From Cyanobacteria bacterium RI_101 (GTDB taxonomy: Bacteria > Cyanobacteriota > Cyanobacteriia > Cyanobacteriales > Microcystaceae): 64,000 nucleotides of DNA. Numbering within the stretch: position 1 is the stretch's first letter; each line of letters begins with the position of its first letter. The notes beneath the pieces were generated by a model. That model did not search any database. It was not told where the DNA came from and worked only from the letters and a program-made list of their open reading frames with translations. The stretch is taken from positions 1-64,000 of the forward strand of contig WGLZ01000057.1 in NCBI GenBank assembly GCA_016471375.1, in the 5' to 3' direction. Of this stretch, positions 61,681 through 64,000 are shown piece by piece. The translations under genes were made by a program, and so were the position numbers.

Positions 61681-62472
61681 ATGGCCCCCGCCGGCGCCGG
61701 CCCTATTGTTCTGAACGAAGTCGATCTCCTCTGGACGTTAGGTTTACTGGCCTTGACTGTTAGCCTTGCGACCTGGCAACGCCTCGGTTTAAGCGGACAA
61801 ATGCTCTGGGCCGGTTTCCGGTCTATTGTCCAACTCCTGGTGGTGGGCGCTAGCTTGACCCTGGTCTTCGCCTTGGATAATCCCTGGGCGGTGGCGCTGG
61901 TGTTGGGGATCATGTCCGCCATCGCCGCGGCGGTGGCGCGAAACCGGATGCAGATTCCCGGAGAAAACGGGCTATGGATTTGGCTCTCCATTACCTTTAG
62001 CGCCGCGCTGACCCTCGTTTATAGTTTGGCCCTCATTATTCAACCGCCGGTTTGGTACTCGCCTCAGTATTTAATTCCCTTGGCGGGGATGGTTCTGGGC
62101 AACGCCATGAACAGCGCCACTTTGGCGGGGGAACGTCTCGCGAGTTTGATTCGCCAGAGCACTCAGGAAATCGAGACCTACCTATCCCTCGGCGCGTCCC
62201 CCAGTCAAGCCATTTTCGCCTACCGACAGGCGGCGCTGAAGGCCAGCTTAACGCCCATCTTGAACCAAATGCTGGTGGTCGGTTTGGTCAGTCTGCCGGG
62301 AATGTTCACCGGGCAGGTGTTAGCGGGAAGCGATCCCCTTAACGCCGCCTCCTACCAAATTTTGATTCTCTTCATGATCCTCCTAACGGATCTCGTCTCG
62401 GCGCTGTTGGTCTGCGAGGGAGCGCGGCGCCGCTTTTTCAACGGCGCTTGGCAACTGCTGGCGGATCGGTAA
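61681..62472 (+). CDS. ABC transporter permease, FetB/YbbM (UPF0014) family
   Basis: QRLGLSGQMLWAGFRSIVQLLVVGASLTLVF; GMVLGNAMNSATLAGERLASLIRQSTQEIETYLSLGASPSQA; LVSLPGMFTGQVLAGSDPLNAASYQI. Confidence 0.92.
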   Translation: MAPAGAGPIVLNEVDLLWTLGLLALTVSLATWQRLGLSGQMLWAGFRSIVQLLVVGASLTLVFALDNPWAVALVLGIMSAIAAAVARNRMQIPGENGLWIWLSITFSAALTLVYSLALIIQPPVWYSPQYLIPLAGMVLGNAMNSATLAGERLASLIRQSTQEIETYLSLGASPSQAIFAYRQAALKASLTPILNQMLVVGLVSLPGMFTGQVLAGSDPLNAASYQILILFMILLTDLVSALLVCEGARRRFFNGAWQLLADR

Positions 62473-62479
62473 TATGACG

Positions 62480-62788
62480 TTAATCGACCCGAGCGAGGGC
62501 GTCTCCAATATCCTGGATCAAAAAGACAAAATAGTAGCCCGTATATCTCCGGCTTTTTCGATCGCCCTCGGGAACCAGTTGTTTTTCTAACGTCTCGTAG
62601 TCCTCCGGCACAGCGCAGAACCCCCTAGCTCCCGGCGCTTGTTCGTAGGCCTTGAATCGGGTTCCCTGCGGCAATCGGCATTCAAAACTCCCCGTAACCG
62701 GCGCCGCCCAAGTCGTTAGTCCGTGGGTGGCAACATCTCGGGTGAGAATGAAGCGCTCGCCTTCTTTAACTGGGGGGATGCTGTTCAT
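62480..62788 (-). CDS. Hypothetical protein downstream of a DNA methyltransferase
   Basis: 102 aa MNSIPPVKEGERFILTRDVATHGLTTWAAPVTGSFECRLPQGTRF...; 18-bp gap from the methyltransferase, same strand. Confidence 0.65.
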   Translation of the reverse strand: MNSIPPVKEGERFILTRDVATHGLTTWAAPVTGSFECRLPQGTRFKAYEQAPGARGFCAVPEDYETLEKQLVPEGDRKSRRYTGYYFVFLIQDIGDALARVD

Positions 62789-62806
62789 GGCGCCGTTACC
62801 GGTCGT

Positions 62807-64000
62807 CTAACCGGCGCTTTTGTCCTTTTCGCAGATAATAACATACTCAAAAAGCATGGTATTCACCTTTGCGCCTTTTTGATTACTGGGGGAATTTTGG
62901 GAGGGCATCACTTTACTGCTCAGCGCCCGTTCATAGGTGATCTGGTGTTTAAAGCCATACTGCTCAAACTGCTCGGCGATAAATTGATCGGTGGGTAACT
63001 GCGCGCCCTTGACTGTTCGATTACCCACGAGGTAAATAATGTTTCCGCCTGGGTTAATCTGGGGCGCGATTTGGGCAATCGAGTCTTGTAAATCAAAATA
63101 AAAAGCGGAGACGTCCAGCGCCCTTTTTTCATCAATTTGGGCGATTTGACTAATCGTTTGCTCTAAAACGCCCTGATTGTATAACCGTTTGACCCGTTTG
63201 CCGCCCATTAAGGCGTTATCTAGTTTTCTGGCTTCGTTAACGCCCAACCACTCATTAGCCAAGGTGGAAAACTGACCGTAGGCCACGGTGGTGCGACTAT
63301 CGCCGTAGGGGGGACTGGTGAGGACAATATCAAAGGTTTGTTGGGGATTAACTTCCGCTGAAAACGGCGCTTGTCGGAGTTCTAAATGGGTCTCTTCCTG
63401 AATTTTGGGGAAATAATAGTCGGCGTAAATCTGAATAGAATCGGTTAATTTCTTAAAAAAGGCGCTGAAGACATCAGGATTAAAGCTTAATATTTCCGCC
63501 GGTTTGATGCGATATAATTTGAACTCATTATTGCGGGTATAAGAACATTCCCGGATGGTTTCAGCGTAGGGAACTAGGAAAAAGTTTTTAATTTTTTGGT
63601 CTTCCATTTGATCAATAAAATATCTTAAAACATTGAGATTCTGCGCTACCGCGGGGGAAAACCAGTAATCGATGTTGGTAATATTTGGCAGTTCTAAACG
63701 ATTTAAATTTTTTTCCTTTTTGACAAACTCAAACACCGCTTCCCGCAGTTTTTGCCGAGCTTCATCCAGCGCCGCCGGGGCGATTTTTGTAAATTTAGCC
63801 TGGGTGATTAAAATCGCCAGGGGATTGAGATCAAAGCCAAACATTTGCGTAATTCCCACATCTAGGGCCGCGGCGAAGGAAGAGCCAGAGCCGCAATAGG
63901 GATCAAGCAAAATTCCACTGCTAATTCCTAGGCGCTTGAGGAGGGCGACGCCGATTTGGGGCAACATCGTCGCCGGATATTTATGGAGATTGGGGTACAG
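62807..64000 (-). CDS. DNA methyltransferase (amino-MTase type, N4-cytosine or N6-adenine), 5' end beyond right edge
   Basis: Motif I ILLDPYCGSGSSFAAALDVG and motif IV VLTSPPYGDSRTTVAYGQFS. Frame continues upstream of the track's ATG (LYPNLHKYPAT|MLPQIG...) with no stop to base 64000. Confidence 0.88.
   Translation of the reverse strand: MYPNLHKYPATMLPQIGVALLKRLGISSGILLDPYCGSGSSFAAALDVGITQMFGFDLNPLAILITQAKFTKIAPAALDEARQKLREAVFEFVKKEKNLNRLELPNITNIDYWFSPAVAQNLNVLRYFIDQMEDQKIKNFFLVPYAETIRECSYTRNNEFKLYRIKPAEILSFNPDVFSAFFKKLTDSIQIYADYYFPKIQEETHLELRQAPFSAEVNPQQTFDIVLTSPPYGDSRTTVAYGQFSTLANEWLGVNEARKLDNALMGGKRVKRLYNQGVLEQTISQIAQIDEKRALDVSAFYFDLQDSIAQIAPQINPGGNIIYLVGNRTVKGAQLPTDQFIAEQFEQYGFKHQITYERALSSKVMPSQNSPSNQKGAKVNTMLFEYVIICEKDKSAG

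Overview
The window is a cyanobacterial chromosome segment with about 50 supportable protein genes, one tRNA-Gly(GCC) and no CRISPR array, IS element or prophage. Landmarks are feoAB, sufBCDS, speA, a KaiC3-like kaiC, ispD, hmpF, ycf34, ndhD, ksgA/rsmA, surE, plsY, clpC, psb27, tgt, apcD, rpaA, rpmB, sepF-proC, an iron-uptake-type porin, a TPR-CHAT protein and, at the right edge, a truncated DNA methyltransferase. The strongest global signal is extreme over-abundance of the palindrome GGCGCC and its RGCGCY relatives, in genes and intergenic DNA, while the usual cyanobacterial HIP1 octamer (GCGATCGC) is nearly absent. This looks like an alternate highly iterated palindrome. Related observations are an amino-type DNA methyltransferase at the right edge and a decayed McrB C-terminal fragment (a 5mC-dependent restriction component) that the ORF track does not show. 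Other items are several intergenic repeat families (TGAGCNNNNNCGAAG hairpins, CTGATATCTG repeats, C-rich/G-rich hairpins), three of which lie in the gaps of the suf operon; a DUF4351-like relic; an off-edge membrane/coiled-coil ORF built from 21-bp heptad repeats; and four convergent gene pairs with overlapping 3' ends. Product calls come from reading protein sequences and recalled family motifs; no database search was run.
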